Shown here one piece after another: positions 11,481 through 24,040 of a DNA stretch of 64,000 nucleotides. This DNA comes from Danio rerio (lineage: Eukaryota > Chordata > Actinopteri > Cypriniformes > Danionidae). The notes under the pieces are model-generated. The model did no database searches, was not told the DNA's origin, and saw nothing but the letters and a program-made list of their open reading frames with translations. The stretch's first letter is position 1. The number at the start of each line of letters is the position of its first letter. The stretch covers positions 2,008,501 to 2,072,500 of the forward strand of contig NC_133197.1 in the NCBI RefSeq assembly GCF_049306965.1. The letters run 5' to 3'. Position numbers and translations under genes: made by a program.

Positions 11481-12834
11481 TCTACGTTCTTTGTAATGCA
11501 AATGTTTGAATAAGTGTGTAAAGTGTATTTAATTGTTGACTGACATTTAAACATGATCTAAGGTTCCCTATAATGAAAATCTGGTTATATTAAGGCATAG
11601 TAGAATAATAAATGAAAAGGGCTTACTGTGAGTCTCAGACACCACTGTTTCCTTGTTTTCATGTGAATTCCACAAGTATAAAACCCTGGTGGATAACGGG
11701 CAATCAGATGACAAAACAAGCTGTGACAAGACTTGCGGGCCACGCCCACTTCTCATTTACATGTGTGCCTACTTTAGGTCATTCATTCGGACCTGCCGAG
11801 CAGCTGACGTCATCAAGAGAACACGAGTCATATTCAGCTCTGAGATCATAGAAAAGCTCTGAGGTCATTAATTTGCACGCCTCAGGCTGCGTTTGATAAG
11901 CCAAATGTTTCTAGTGATCATTTTCCTCTCTTAGTTATTTTGAGTGTATATTTCACTCACTATGAATGCAGGACTTTTGTGTTACTGAGCAGTGACAGTG
12001 CGAGACATGTTTCAAACTCGCCTCAGGATGCAAAATACAAGATTGACAGATTACACATTTACTCATCTCCAGTCTGAAGAGGTTTAAGGTATGTTTAGTC
12101 ACATCTTTTGTTAATGTATCGTGTTTATTAGGAAATTTGAAGTGTGTGTTTTAACAAACACATCTGTTAATGCAAAGGCTGATACTAAGTCCTAGCTGAG
12201 TTTTCTTTGACAACATAGCTTCAAAATACAACGCGATACATCTCTGTTACTCTCTTTTGACAAGTTTAACTGTAATTCAGTCGTTATCCACAACAGATCT
12301 GGTGAGCAAAATAAGTTAAAGTTACTGTGATTGTTTTTTTTTTTTTTCTCTCGTGTTCATGCTCTGTGTGTGTGTGTGTAAGAGCTGAGCTTGTTATATT
12401 CACGACACAAGCCATACGGTATATGTACCTTCTGTTTCTATGAGTATTTTATGGAGTAATAATTGAGCTTATTAAACCGTTTCTGGAGCCATAAACCTAC
12501 TATGTAGTTATCAGACAACAATACAACTTATTAAGCCAATGTAGTATATACCTTTAACATAACACTAATGATATTTTGTAATATTTTGATAGATGATATA
12601 TGTTTGTGCATTTTAATGTTTAATTTTTTTATTATTTGTGTGTTTATTTGATGTTGTTATTTTCCTAAATAATTCTATTCTTACGTTTTATTATTAAAAA
12701 CAAATTTTAGTTACTTCAGGGGTAGTTTATTTCAGACATATGCCTGTTAAGTTTGCTTTTTATATTTGTAAAAAGCATTTTCACAATGTTTTAAGTGCCT
12801 AATAAAAAGCTTTTAATTTGCCGCGTTTTTGTTG
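11481..12834 (+). other. Intergenic spacer, long type (units 1-2)
   Basis: No gene found. It contains a segment (about 11860-12100, with TCACTCACTATGAATG and ACAGTGCGAGACATG) that recurs downstream of units 3 (about 29390-29620) and 4 (about 37640-37870) but not of units 2, 5, 6, 7 or 8. Short ORFs here are not conserved as proteins. Confidence 0.6.
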
Positions 12835-12900
12835 CTCCCGCCTCACTGTGATGACGTCAGCACTGACGCGTTCATTCGGCGTCGAGTCTTCAGAGCTGAG
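12832..12900 (+). promoter_or_regulatory. Unit 2 promoter core and non-coding exon 1
   Basis: A GC-rich stretch with a perfect CRE palindrome TGACGTCA (12852-12859), then GCGTCGAGTCTTCAGAGCTGAG ending at a consensus donor GTGAGT at 12901. The same arrangement occurs in eight units. The transcription start is not visible from sequence; the exon is inferred from the strong donor and extreme conservation. Confidence 0.7.
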
Positions 12901-13200
12901 GTGAGTCGTTGACGCTTTTTCTCGTGTTTACACAACAATAAAACACACTTTACAGTTTATTAAAGCGACAATCTGCGACTAGTTTCTGCATTGAGTTCAC
13001 CTCTATCTGTGTATCTGCTGACCAAAACAATACAGCAGGCAGAGAGGAGCTCTGAGAGGAAGATATGAGTGAAATGTTTTGAGTGTTGAGCGGTTGTATG
13101 AGCAATATCTCAAACTATCTGAAGAGAAAAGGGAATAAATGTGTTTGAAGTTTGATGCAGAGGCATTAAATAGTTTTTGGCGCTCTTTATTTTCCAACGG
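12901..13200 (+). repeat. Conserved intron 1 start (representative, unit 2)
   Basis: The first ~160 bp of intron 1 (GTGAGTCGTTGACGC to GCAGGCAGAGAGGAGCTC) is almost unchanged in units 2-9 (from 12901, 19626, 30673, 38962, 48928, 55872, 61469, 63873). It includes AATAAA at 12937-12942 and its counterparts in every copy. The later part of intron 1 is much more variable. Confidence 0.75.
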
Positions 13201-13588
13201 TTTTTCTGATTTCTCAGTTTCTGTACAGACGCCCGACTGCTGACAACCTGATTACTTTATTGGTGTGAATACTTAATATAATTATATACTGATATAAATG
13301 CAAATATATATGAGCTTATCCTGCAAACACTGTAAAATGAGCTGATCTGCTGTTTAATGAGTGCTTATAGTCTTGACACTCATCAATATTCAGATCTACA
13401 AATTTAAGGTAATTTTATTGGCATCACTGGACTTGAGCAAATCACATATTGTGTCACAAGATATACCATCATAATGTGTTTTTTTCCTCAATCAGTGTAA
13501 ATGAATCAGATTTCTCTGTTTCTTCTCCTGAAGCTCTGCCGCCATCAGTGAAAGACAAAGACAGAGTTTATTGAAGGACAGTGAGAAG

Positions 13589-15349
13589 ATGAGTGATCCA
13601 GAACCCTGCAGAATTAAACAGGAAGAGACTGAAGAACTAATAGGTTTGTGTTTATTCATTACTCTTTAATCTGACATTCGTCATCGCTGCTGTATTGATC
13701 ATAACTGAAAAAAAAACTGGACACTCTCTGTGAATAAGCTTGAGTTTTCTCTGTCAGTGACTGATGAGTGTCGGTGTGTTCAGATACTGTTGTTTCTCAG
13801 TGTCATGATTCAAGTGTGAAAGCATGTTCAATTCAATCAGTAACAAGCACAAGACACTTCAATGCGAATCACAGATTACAATTAAGTAACTCTTCACGCT
13901 AATACTGGAATATTTAATACAATATGATCTTGCTTTTGGTTAGTATCAAAGCCAGCTTAGCTCTTTCGCGCCCTCTTCTCAGCAACAGTAGTTTACACAC
14001 ACTACATCACTTGCTCTAGATTACCTGTGGGGTGTTTTCACTCAGTAGAGTAAAGCATGTACATAGTACTGAACTGAGCTCATGATCCAAAACAATCTAA
14101 ACTAATCAAAACGCCAAGCAGGGAGGTGCAGCTAATCGAGCTCTCCTCTCAAATCAAATGTTTAACCGCATAATAGGTCTCAGGTGAGATGACCCACCCA
14201 CAAATCAGCAACCATGCAAGCTCTGCAAATCACAAAAGAAGAACCTCAACAAACAGGACCTAACACTTAACCTAAAATTAAAATGTGACTTATTCATTTT
14301 CAGATGTGAAGGTGAAGGAGGAGAGTGAAGAACTGAGTGAAGATGAGGAGAAACATCATGTCAAGAGTGAAGAGCAAACTCAATCAGAGGCTGAAGGTAA
14401 TTTTTCAGTGGAAAGAACAGCTGTCAAACGTTTCACCTGCACTCAGTGTGGAAAGAGTTTCAGGCAGAACTGCTTTCTCAAGTATCACATGCGGAAACAC
14501 ACAGGAGAGGAACCTTACAAGTGTTCATACTGCGACAAGAAATTCAATCATTCAGGAAACCTGAAAACACACATGCTGATTCACACTGGAGAGAAAACAC
14601 ACAGATGTGATCAGTGCGGCAAAACATTTTTGAGGCCCACAGATCTGAAGAACCATCTTAGAGTTCACACAAGTGAGAAGCCTTATCCATGTCCTGAGTG
14701 TGGGAAGAGTTTTAGACATCAGTTACAGCTAAAATACCATCAGAAGATCCACACTGGTGTAAAAGAGCATGTGTGCTTTGAGTGTGGGAAGAGTTTTCTT
14801 GCAAATGGAGACTTGAGACGACACCAGAGGAGTCACACTGGAGAGAAGCCGTTCACATGTACTCAGTGTGGGAAAGGTTTCACACAAATGTCACATCTTA
14901 AGAAACACATGAGGATTCACACTGGAGAGAGACCGCACACATGTGATCGCTGCAGCAAAACATTTTCCAGGCCTTCCGAGCTGAACAGACATCGTAAAGT
15001 TCATACAAACGAGAGGCCGTATTCATGCTCTGAGTGTGGGAAGAGTTTTAGACATCCTTCACATTTAAAATGCCATCAGCAGATCCACACTGGTGTGAGA
15101 GAGTTTGTCTGCTTTGACTGTGGGAAGAGTTTTATTAGAGCTGGAACCTTGAAACGACACCAGATGATTCACACTGGAGAGAAACCGTACAAGTGTTCAC
15201 ACTGCGACAAGAGATTCAGACATTTAGGTAACCTGAAAATACATAAGAGGAGTCACACTGCTGAGAAAAATCACGACTTTAAAAAGCAGAATGAAATTGC
15301 CCTTCCTGAAAGCTCTACTCTGTATTCCAGAGAACCTGCGGGGTCTTAA
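13589..15349 (+). CDS. FiNZ zinc-finger protein, unit 2 (10 fingers)
   Basis: Coding exons 13589-13643 (exon 2, 13534-13643) and 14304-15349, predicted 366 aa. The FiNZ N-terminus is MSDPEPCRIKQEETEELI plus DVKVKEESEELSEDEEKHH. A spacer with SVERTAVKRF leads into ten consecutive canonical C2H2 fingers with TGEKPY/TSEKPY/TGVKEH-type linkers. Fingers occur in the repeating class order TQC, SHC-like, DQC, PEC/SEC, FEC/FDC. The C-terminus is unusual: after SSTLYS the frame enters an inserted hAT element at 15328, which supplies the last residues and the TAA stop. Upstream lie a complete exon 1 and a 660-bp intron 2. A probable nuclear DNA-binding repressor. Confidence 0.92.
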
Positions 15350-17831
15350 AAGCATTGAAAAAGTCCTAAATTTGATCATCCTAAATTAGGCCTAAACAGC
15401 CTTGAATTTGATATACAAAGTCTTGGATTTTGTTACAAAGGTCTTATTTTATTGATTTATGTTTGCCTTTCCTAGCATTAAAGTTTATACTAAAACAAAA
15501 TTAACTGTTACTAATGTAGGCTAATTAAAAAGTCATGCAGCGTAATGTTGAGTCCATCTTGCACTCTACATCATAGCAGAAAGTGCGTCCCCGTAGCTTA
15601 GGCTACTATGGCGAGGAAGGTGAGCGCGAGTATTTACAACGCTCCAACTACTTAAAGGGTCACGAAACACCAAAACACATGTGTTGAGCTGTTGACAGTG
15701 GTATATGTGTCCCACACTGCTAAAAACACTATTAGGACACCTATATTTTACTAAAAAGTTTAAATTGGTTGTTTTTGCGTTATTTCAAGCAAATTCGTAC
15801 TTCCTGTTTGAAACAAATTTTTGAAGCTGCGTCACGGTCATGACATAATAGCGTGTATTCCAGCGTGCAGACTGGACGTCTGTGCCAGAGTGAGTCTTAT
15901 TACGTCTTACAGTGTGATGCATTAATGCATGAGTAAGGCTTGGTTCAAACCAATCAGCGCGCTCTATTGTGCAACTTCATTAATATTCATTACTGTCACA
16001 GTGTTTACACCACAGAGACGCCACGTTGTGTTGGCAAAACAAGCGTGAAGTGTTGCTTTTATAGTTTGCTGCAGTTAAGTTTCGTTTTCATTTTCTCTCT
16101 GTGAGAGCTCAGCTGGAGTCTTGTGTGGATTAACAGTGTACGCGACGCTCGACAACAATAACTTACGTGTCTAAGGAGGATTATTGTTTACCTGAGAGCT
16201 GTTCTCATCTGCAAACGCTGAGATCTGGATTCGCTTGTAGTCTCCTCTTAATAAAGACGCGGCTCTAGTTGCTGGTGATTGTCCTGTCTCTACAGATTTG
16301 GTAAGTTGTTTGTATCGAACTAAGTTAACTATTGCACCGAGTGTAAACATGTTAGCACCACAACCAAACTTTAACCTCGTGTAGGATTTTCGCCGCATTT
16401 AGAGACCGGAATAACACACGCGGCTTTCTGACACTACCTGCCGTGTGCATCTAAGTTTCCGGGAAATGCGGAGGGTTTTTTTCTCTCATTCTCCGTGCGG
16501 TATCAAACATTGCATGAAAAATACACGCTTAGAGCAGCTCCTCCAATCAAATATCTCGTTTGTCGCGAGGGGCATGAATGAATTCCCGGAATGAAAGAGC
16601 CAAACTGCAGTTAAAGTCCACCATTTAATAATTTGGCAAATTATTCGACTACAGATGTCCATGTAAACACAGTCACTTTCTCCCGTGTGTGTGTGTGTGT
16701 TTTGACTCTGAAATTCAGAGCGCCCAAATAGACACTCCCACACCATGCCTCTTTTCTTCCTCCGACACTCCCCCTTAACAGAGCTGGACACGCCCACTTT
16801 TCTGACCTTTTCCAAAGTAGAGGTGTGAAAACACCTGCTGAAACGAGGGGGTTTCATAGCCCTTTAAAAAGGCAGAAACTGCACTCAATTTCACTGCATG
16901 TGTGTTTGCTGGGCAGTCTTTCACTGACACTTACAGCAGAAGCTCCTTTTTCACTGCGATTGAGAGAAAGTAAACTCTCTCTCTAACTGTGGCCCAATTG
17001 ACCTGCTGGCATGACTTTTCCTCTCCTATCAGCTGTTACAGCAATACTTCTGCATAGAGGTCTGCATTCTCACAGCTGTACCGCGGGACCCGACCAGATT
17101 TCTTGCGGCGCGGGAATACATTTACGAATAGAGTGCGGGAGCAGTCGTTCCCGAGTAAGCACACGCTTGTATGCGTGTAAATGAGAGAGAGCGAAATGCT
17201 GTGAGTTGCTTGCTTGGTGCTCTGTGTCTATGTGTGTGTGTGTGTGTGTTTATACAGACAGCTTGTTACAGGTGTGTGTGTGTGTTTGTACAGACAGCCT
17301 CTCCCCACCCAATACAAAACTGTGTATGCACAGTGATGCACCGGGATATCGAATTGAAGCGAAGCGATGGCATGATAATCGTAACCGAACCGTGATAACA
17401 ATGTCGTTCACACCTCTAATTTCGACATTGGAAGCATTGCCACCACAGCCAAGGAACATCCTATCTTGCTGTGGCTCAACATTACCTCTACGGCAAACGC
17501 ATTGAGAAAAAGCCACAAGCAGACGTTGACAGGACTTGAGAGTCTGGGCAAAAAATTTGCTGCCAAAGCAGCAGAGCTGCGAAGGCTACAGTGTTTAACC
17601 CCAAGTTCAAATGTATTTGTTTATTAAAAATCAAATGTGTGTTACGCTGTTGTGTATGTATTAAATACAACTGACAGTTTAAATAAAATGTTTTATTCAG
17701 TTCAAATAGTCACTTAATTATTTTCTAGTGTTCAAAATTTATACAGATTTTACATTTTTCCCTCATCGTTCTGTCGGAATGGGTATGAAGTTGGCATTAA
17801 ATTTCATTTGGAGGATCCCGGGGGTACCCTG
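15328..17831. mobile_element. hAT-like composite element in the 3' end of unit 2
   Basis: Starts CAGAGAACCTGCGGGGTCTT and ends GGATCCCGGGGGTACCCTG, ends that pair imperfectly and resemble the hAT start CAGGGTACCC. The other units read straight across this point, from TATTC into ACAAACACC-like sequence. The interior holds a nested TTAA element, (GT)n runs near 17233-17285 and a stretch (17400-17600) that could be old transposase-derived DNA, though no long ORF remains. Target duplication is imperfect (TGTATTC against AAATTCAC). Confidence 0.6.
15652..16867. mobile_element. TTAA-flanked element nested in the unit 2 hAT element
   Basis: Left end TTAAAGGGTCACGAAACACC, right end GGGTTTCATAGCCCTTTAA: inverted ends abutting TTAA. 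About 1.2 kb, non-coding. Superfamily piggyBac or Kolobok by target preference only. Confidence 0.6.
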
Positions 17832-18890
17832 AAATTCACAAACACCCGATTTCACAGTTAATCAGCCCCTGTTATGCATCATAAAAAAGGTCCTGTTTTG
17901 GTTTTGGGGTCTCCAACATCAGGCTGATGTGCATGCAAGCTCAAATAACACAGTTATTGTCTTATAATATGCATTTATTTTTACCTAATGACCCCAACGA
18001 CTCCCTTATGATTTGTTCAGTGATTCATATTTTCCAAAACCCTTCCTTTGTGTGACGCCAATCTGCGGTGATTGGTCTGATGACCCAGTCTGTTGTGATT
18101 GGTCGACTGTGTTCAACGCAAGACTGATAGAAAACGTCTACCACCGCTTATCAATATACTGGAGCAACCATGATGTCATTTTGTATGCAAATGCATGCAT
18201 TTGTAAATATTTTTTTTAGACCACATTTATGTGCAATGTATATACTGTAAATATTCTTTCTTTTTTTTTTTTTTTTTTTTTTTTCCTTAAACTCTACTAT
18301 TTTTTATATATATATATTTTATATTAATGTTAAGCACCTTGGGTCTGAGAGTAACGCAATTTCGATTCTCTGTATGTCTTGTACATGTGGCTGAATTGAC
18401 AATAAAGCTGACTTTGACTTTGACTTTGAAACACCTATTAGCAGGTCTGGTTCCCTCCTCCCAGAGTCAGTGGGTTATTTGAATGGGATTTTGGTTAAAT
18501 GGCTGAAATAAGGTTGGTGGCAAACACAAACTCAAGATACTTTCACGATTTATTCTACGACACTAAACACATCACTCTTGACTTTTTAAATCGGTTCTGC
18601 TTCTGTAAAAAGACGGTTGCTCAATGGGTCTACAGGCGATGTCGGACTCATTATACGTCATCAAGCTGAGCTGGTCTGGAATGAAGTCTGCTTTTTTCTG
18701 ATTTCTGGTTAGGTATTTTCATAAATAGTGTTTTTATGTGTTTATCTAATTAGATATTCATAATGTGTGTAGATAATGCCTTCACTTGTAGAGGCCGTCA
18801 TGACAGATTCATTTGTTGATCGTTTATTTTAATAAAACAGTTTTATGAAGATACTGCTGACCATAGTGCAGTCTGACTCTTGCCTGTTCT
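17832..18890 (+). repeat. Unit 2 downstream conserved block with LINE tail insertion
   Basis: The shared 3' block with CCAAT at 18058-18062 and ATTGG at 18071-18075 and 18098-18102. The block is interrupted by a LINE 3' end (about 18185-18430), then continues with GGGTTATTTGAATGGGATTT and ends after TTAATAAAACAG and GACCATAGTGCAGTCTGAC. Confidence 0.75.
18185..18430 (+). mobile_element. LINE (L2/CR1-like) 3' end
   Basis: A poly-T-rich leader, then AGCACCTTGGGTCTGAGAG, ACGCAATTTCGATTCTCTG and ACAATAAAGCTGACTTTGAC with a (TGACTT)n-type tail. I recognise this as a common fish LINE 3' end; only the 3' UTR is present. Confidence 0.65.
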
Positions 18891-18899
18891 TCATAATAC

Positions 18900-19555
18900 A
18901 GATGCGTGTGTAAAGTGTATTGTTTACTGACCTTTTAACGGTATCGTTTTGCTTTAACATAAATCGATTGATATTTTCATAATTTTTTTGATACATGATA
19001 AATTTTTTTTTTTATATATAATTGTATTCTTAAGTTTTATTAAAACATTTTTTTAGTTTCTTCGGGAACATATCATTTTAGTTATATGTCTGTCAGCCAT
19101 CTAAAATATGCCTATTGCGTTTGCTTTTAAATTTGAGTTAATTTAAAGTTTTAAGTGCCTAATTAAAAGTTTCACCCCAAATGATTAAGGTGTTTTTTTT
19201 TTACATGCAATAGTGATTGTGAAAACTGCTTTCAGCAGTGTTTTTGTTTTCCGCATTTTGTCTTTTTTTATTGCAATTTTAAAACACAGAACATACAAGG
19301 GCAATAACAACATTATATTGACATCAAAACAAATACAATGTAAAAAGAAAAGAAACAAATTGCTATTATTCAGACAAAATTGAAGGCTTTAAAATAAGTT
19401 ATTTTATTTTTTTATTTTATCGTACAGGTAATGACATTCCTATTTTAAAGTAAGGAAAATTAGTTTTTTTCACTGTCTATTTACATTCATGAATAATAAA
19501 AAAAAATTCCACATATAATGAGCAAATTAACTACATACCGTTTTGTCGGGCTTCC
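18900..19555. other. Intergenic spacer (units 2-3) with antisense L1-like 3' end
   Basis: AT-rich, no gene. On the minus strand about 19250-19530 reads, with interruptions, like the C-terminal end of an L1/Tx1-type ORF2 (KFFIHE, then NFPYFK). It starts from a T-rich run as expected for a reversed poly-A tail. Confidence 0.4.
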
Positions 19556-19625
19556 GTTGTTCCCGCCTAGTCGTGATGACGTCAGCACTGACGCGTTCAT
19601 TCAGCGTCGAGTCTTCAGAGCTGAG
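19556..19625 (+). promoter_or_regulatory. Unit 3 promoter core and exon 1
   Basis: CRE palindrome TGACGTCA at 19577-19584; exon ends at 19625 before GTGAGTCGTT. Nearly identical to unit 2. Confidence 0.68.
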
Positions 19626-20049
19626 GTGAGTCGTTGACGCTTTTTCTCGTGTTTACACAACAATAAAACACACTTTACAGTTTATTAAAGCGACAATCTG
19701 CGACTAGTTTCTGCATTGAGTTCACCTCTATCTGTGTGTCTGCTGACCAAAACAACACAGCAGGCAGAGAGGAGCTCTGAGAGGACAATATGAGTGAATG
19801 TGTTTGAGTTTTACTTTGTTGGTGTGTTTAAGTTTATCAGCGTTTCTATGAGCAATATCTGAAAGTATCTGAATGGAAACAATGGTAATAAACGTGTATG
19901 AAGTTTGATGCAGAGACGTTAAATAGTTTTTGGCGCTCTTTATTTTCCAACGGTTTTTCTGATTTCTCATTACTGTACAGACGCGCGACTGCTGACAATT
20001 GGATTACTTTATTGGTGTAAATACTTAAACTATATATTGATATAAATGC

Positions 20050-20051
20050 AA

Positions 20052-20117
<66 letters not shown>
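20050..20117. repeat. (TA)n microsatellite in intron 1 of unit 3
   Basis: About 65 bp of TA; the same place in the other units has only a short AT-rich stretch, so it is a local expansion. Confidence 0.9.
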
Positions 20118-20123
<6 letters not shown>

Positions 20124-20488
20124 TATTCTTATTATTGCAATAGTGATGAGTTTATCCTGCAAACACTAAAATGTTTGATCTGCTGCTGATCCTGAATGTT
20201 TGTTATGGTCTGAGGCTCATCAATATTCAGATCTACAAATTTAAGCTAATGTTATTGGCATCACCTGACTTGAGCAAATCACATAACCACAAATTGTGTC
20301 ACAAGATATAACATCATAATGTGTTTATTTCCTCAATCAGTGTAAATGATTCAGATTTCTCTGTTTCTTCTCCTGAAGCTCTGCCGCCATCAGTGAAAGA
20401 CAAAGACAGAGTTTATTGAAGGACAGTGAGAAGATGAGTGATCCAGAACCCTGCAGAATTAAACAGGAAGAGATTGAAGAACTAATAG

Positions 20489-22061
20489 GTTTGTGTTCAT
20501 TAGTTACTCTTTAATAGTGATGTTAATCAAATCCTGCAAACATAGCAATTTTGGGTGAGTAAAACCAGAAACTAGCCTACCTTCTTTTCTGGCATCCAGT
20601 CCTGTGCTGCACCACTTTACAGAACAGATTGGGAAAAACTGCAAGTAAAAAATGTGTTTTATGTCCTCAAACAAGTGTTTCTGATTTTATTTGACACAGT
20701 AAATTGTAAAAATGACATTTTAAATACACGAATACCTTTATTAGTGAAAAGCTGTTGAGAGCAACGAAATATAGGCTATTTTTTATTACTTACGCTTATG
20801 TGCTGAAACAATTAACACTTACCTTAAGATCACCGAATAATATGGAGCATCCTTAAATTATTCTCTTAAATAAAGGGGAATCGCCTATTAAGTGTCATAA
20901 AGCCTTTAGGGAAAAAATTATGTTTTAGGTCTCTCTGGAGCATTTGGGCTGAATGTTTGACGGTGTCTATCAAATCGAAGGTGTTATAAAATACATAGTA
21001 CAGAGTTTTTACCGGAGAATTTCTGTGGTTTTAAATTATGGATGGGTGCGCTCACTGTGCTGGGTCAGTGGAGAGACCACTTGATGCACCCTGCCAACAG
21101 TCAGTCGGTGAATAGCCTAAACACATAATAAATGAACGCACACAGGCCTGTGTGTGCGTATAGACATATAATGTAATGCTGTACAGTAACTTGTCATTTG
21201 GTGGTTTGGGTTGTCTTTATTTTAATTGTTTCGTGATGATGGGATGGTGTGCTTTATCTGCCTGATTCCCGTTGAAGTAGGCGGGTTTTGTGACATTTGA
21301 TTCTGGAGACGTTCTGGGGGCGGGGTTTGTGTGACGCGGAGCGAGCTACTGTGCGAAACGCGACATGATGTTGGCCTCACTGCTTATGCTCCCGAGCTAT
21401 TGGCCTGGTCCAATAAAGCCCTGGCTCACACTGGCCCGACAGTGAAAATGCGGCTAATGTGTGTATATAGGCTAACGAGTTTGTCTCCAGCATTTATTAG
21501 ATTTGCTAGGAATATTTATGAATGTCTCCAATAGACCTAAAGAGTAGCATTAATGCGTCCTGAAGTAAAGTGAAACGGCTATACGACGTGTTTGCTGGCC
21601 TCACGCATCATGCACCAGTCAGTCAATCAGCATGTAACCTTAAAAGGTTAAACAAATGACGCACAGCACTGCTACGGTTACAGAAAAGTTTGCGCTGTTA
21701 TTGTTCACTTACCTTTTAATACGTTTTGGTGCGATTTATAACCCGCTATTTAAAAAATAAAATGTTTTGAATGAGAAGCTGTAATTTAGCCGTGACGAGA
21801 GGAATTTTGGCGTGACGCCCCGCCATGGATGAACGAATGTAGCGGAAACCATGCTTCTCTTCAATCACGTCTACACATTCGTTGGTTTCTGTTCATTTAC
21901 AAAAGTCTTATTGATAAACTCCACTATATTTACAGTCACTATTTACGAAACGTGGAAATCTGGGCTCTAGTAGTTTTATTTACCTTTGCATACCCAAAGT
22001 TGCCACTTCCTTTGGTTGCCACTCTTTTCAGTTTTGTGCTGCTGATGCTTGAAATCAGACC
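20489..22061. other. Intron 2 of unit 3, first part, unassigned
   Basis: Not present in sister introns, so presumably inserted. It contains GC-rich patches near 21310-21420 and 21790-21850 but no convincing ORF or recognisable element ends. Confidence 0.35.
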
Positions 22062-22064
22062 TAA

Positions 22065-22701
22065 TGCTGTGTTCACACCAGACGCGGAACGCGCTGATAA
22101 ATCGCGCTATTCGCGCGTAAATAGCCGCTTCAACATTTGAGTTTAGTCGCTTCATTCGCGTGTCAAATTCACTTCAGAACAGATGCGGATTAGCGTGATG
22201 GGCAGGGCTTCTGTCTGCCCAAAGACTCTAGCTTCATAGCTAAATGGCTAACATGGATTTTATGAAGAAAATAACAGTGTTAATGTGCTTTATGAAGACT
22301 GAAAAACAGCGCTGATACGTTTAGGGTCGTGTCTGAGTCCACTACATTCTTTCAGAGGTGCATCCAGCTCTGTGAGCTCATAAACTCCTACAAAAACTTA
22401 AAAATCCTTGGAGGATTTCCCTCGGAACACCGACAACAGGTTCTACGTCACAATCACGGCCCCACAAGAGCAAGCTTCTGATTGGTTAACGCGGCGCGAA
22501 CGTACGCTGAAGTTCAGATTTTCGAACTCGAGAAATTTGCGTGAAATGTTCGTTTAGCGCGTCAAACGCGCAAAGCGCTCAATTCGCCTCGCGCAATTTG
22601 CGTCAATTGCGCCGCGCCATTCGTGCGTATCGCACCGCAGGATGTCTATTCGCGCGTTTGCATTGACTTAACATGTAAATCACTCGCGCTTGAACGCAGC
22701 A
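22065..22701. mobile_element. Harbinger-like MITE
   Basis: Ends TGCTGTGTTCACACCAGACG and GCGCTTGAACGCAGCA are inverted and bordered by a TAA duplication (22062-22064 and 22702-22704), typical of PIF/Harbinger. The body is rich in GCGC and CGCG words (22560-22660) and has no ORF. Confidence 0.6.
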
Positions 22702-22819
22702 TAAGAGCTCAACACTTTCATTCCACTATCATCCTTTAAAACTTCAATCCAGTTAATAGTACAAGATCACTGTGCTTGTGTTTAGTAGTTTCCTTGGTTT
22801 TACATGTTATTATCTGCAT

Positions 22820-22955
22820 TTGTGAAACTGTTATTGTATCGTGTCCCTGCTGCTTTGTATCTACTTTTTTATGTTGCCTCTTGACCAGGTCACCATTGTA
22901 AATGAGAACTGGTTCTCAACTGACTTGCCTGTTTAAGATTATTATTATTATAAAT
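22820..22955 (+). mobile_element. LINE (L2/CR1-like) 3' end fragment
   Basis: Contains CTCTTGACCAGGTCACCATT and AATGAGAACTGGTTCTCAAC and ends in an ATT repeat, matching the general form of L2/CR1 3' ends in vertebrates. Confidence 0.5.
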
Positions 22956-24040
22956 TAGCTTCAAAATGAAACAATTCTCCGTCAACTATTGTTAACAGAT
23001 GTACAGTAAGGGTTATATCACATTCTGTACTTCCTTCCTTGAATACATTATGATTGGCTGTGACTTTCCCTGCTGTCAAGGGAGCGGCTGCCATGGCACG
23101 TTTAAATGTTCGCAGCACCAAAACTGAGCAAATTTACCAGTTGGCTTACTGTGGAAGACTCCGATGAGATATTGGGGATTGTCCCACTGAATGCTAGTGA
23201 ATCGTTATTAACCTCTACAGTACTCTTGTCAAGGAGAGTCTGAGTCATCATATTCAGTTCGGCTATTTATTCAACAAGATTTAACCATATGCACTTGTCA
23301 GTGTATTTAGAGTAGTTTCTGAAAATGAGTAACAACAAATAATTACAAAGTAAATCCAATGATTCAGCATATCACAATCTACATAATAAACAACTAGTAT
23401 AGTGTACTGGCACATGACATAGACTGAAAAAATATCTCTGCAAAAACAACTACAGTGTGTAATGAAGAGTACTAAATAATGGAATAAAAGTTATATAATT
23501 AACTAAAATTATCCTTAACACAGACATTAGTAATAATGAGCACAAATGGCTATCATCAACATGAACCATTACACATATTAATATACTGAGACTGTAAACA
23601 TGAGCAATGCACACTAGTGCGAAAGCCGCTCGTTAAGGAGGATCAAATTACACCCAGCGATCGCTAAACATTAGGAACATCACCACAATATCAGTTACTA
23701 CCCTTATGTACACTATAACAATCAAAGTCATCAGTTACATATGTAAGAGAAACTTACTTTGTCAACTACTTTCTTTTGTTCATAATGCGGTCTCCAAGCA
23801 AGCGCACGCGGTCTGACTGACGTGCTGCCGACTTAGCAGTTACGCTGAAAGCGTCTATAGTGTAGGCATTGCACTACTTTTCTCTTTTCTCTACTTTACT
23901 CTTTTTCATAAGTCCTTACATCCTTTACGCAAGTCCTAAATTTAAAGGGGAAGAATTTACAACATGAGACGTGAGCACAAGCTGCAACATTTCAAAGTAA
24001 AGTTTAAGTCACTTAAGTCCACTATAATCGTAAACACCAT
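22956..24040. other. Intron 2 of unit 3, unassigned AT-rich stretch
   Basis: No ORF, no recognised element ends. Probably old transposon sequence. Confidence 0.3.

Noticed and set aside
13003-13197. Minus-strand ORFs in intron 1 of several units ending LLYCFGQQTHR or similar
   Set aside because: They come from the conserved intron 1 DNA; their start portions differ between units and nothing suggests translation.
21310-22140. ORFs near GC-rich patches in unit 3 intron 2 as possible genes
   Set aside because: No splice-consistent structure, no recognisable protein motif; the second overlaps the Harbinger-like MITE.
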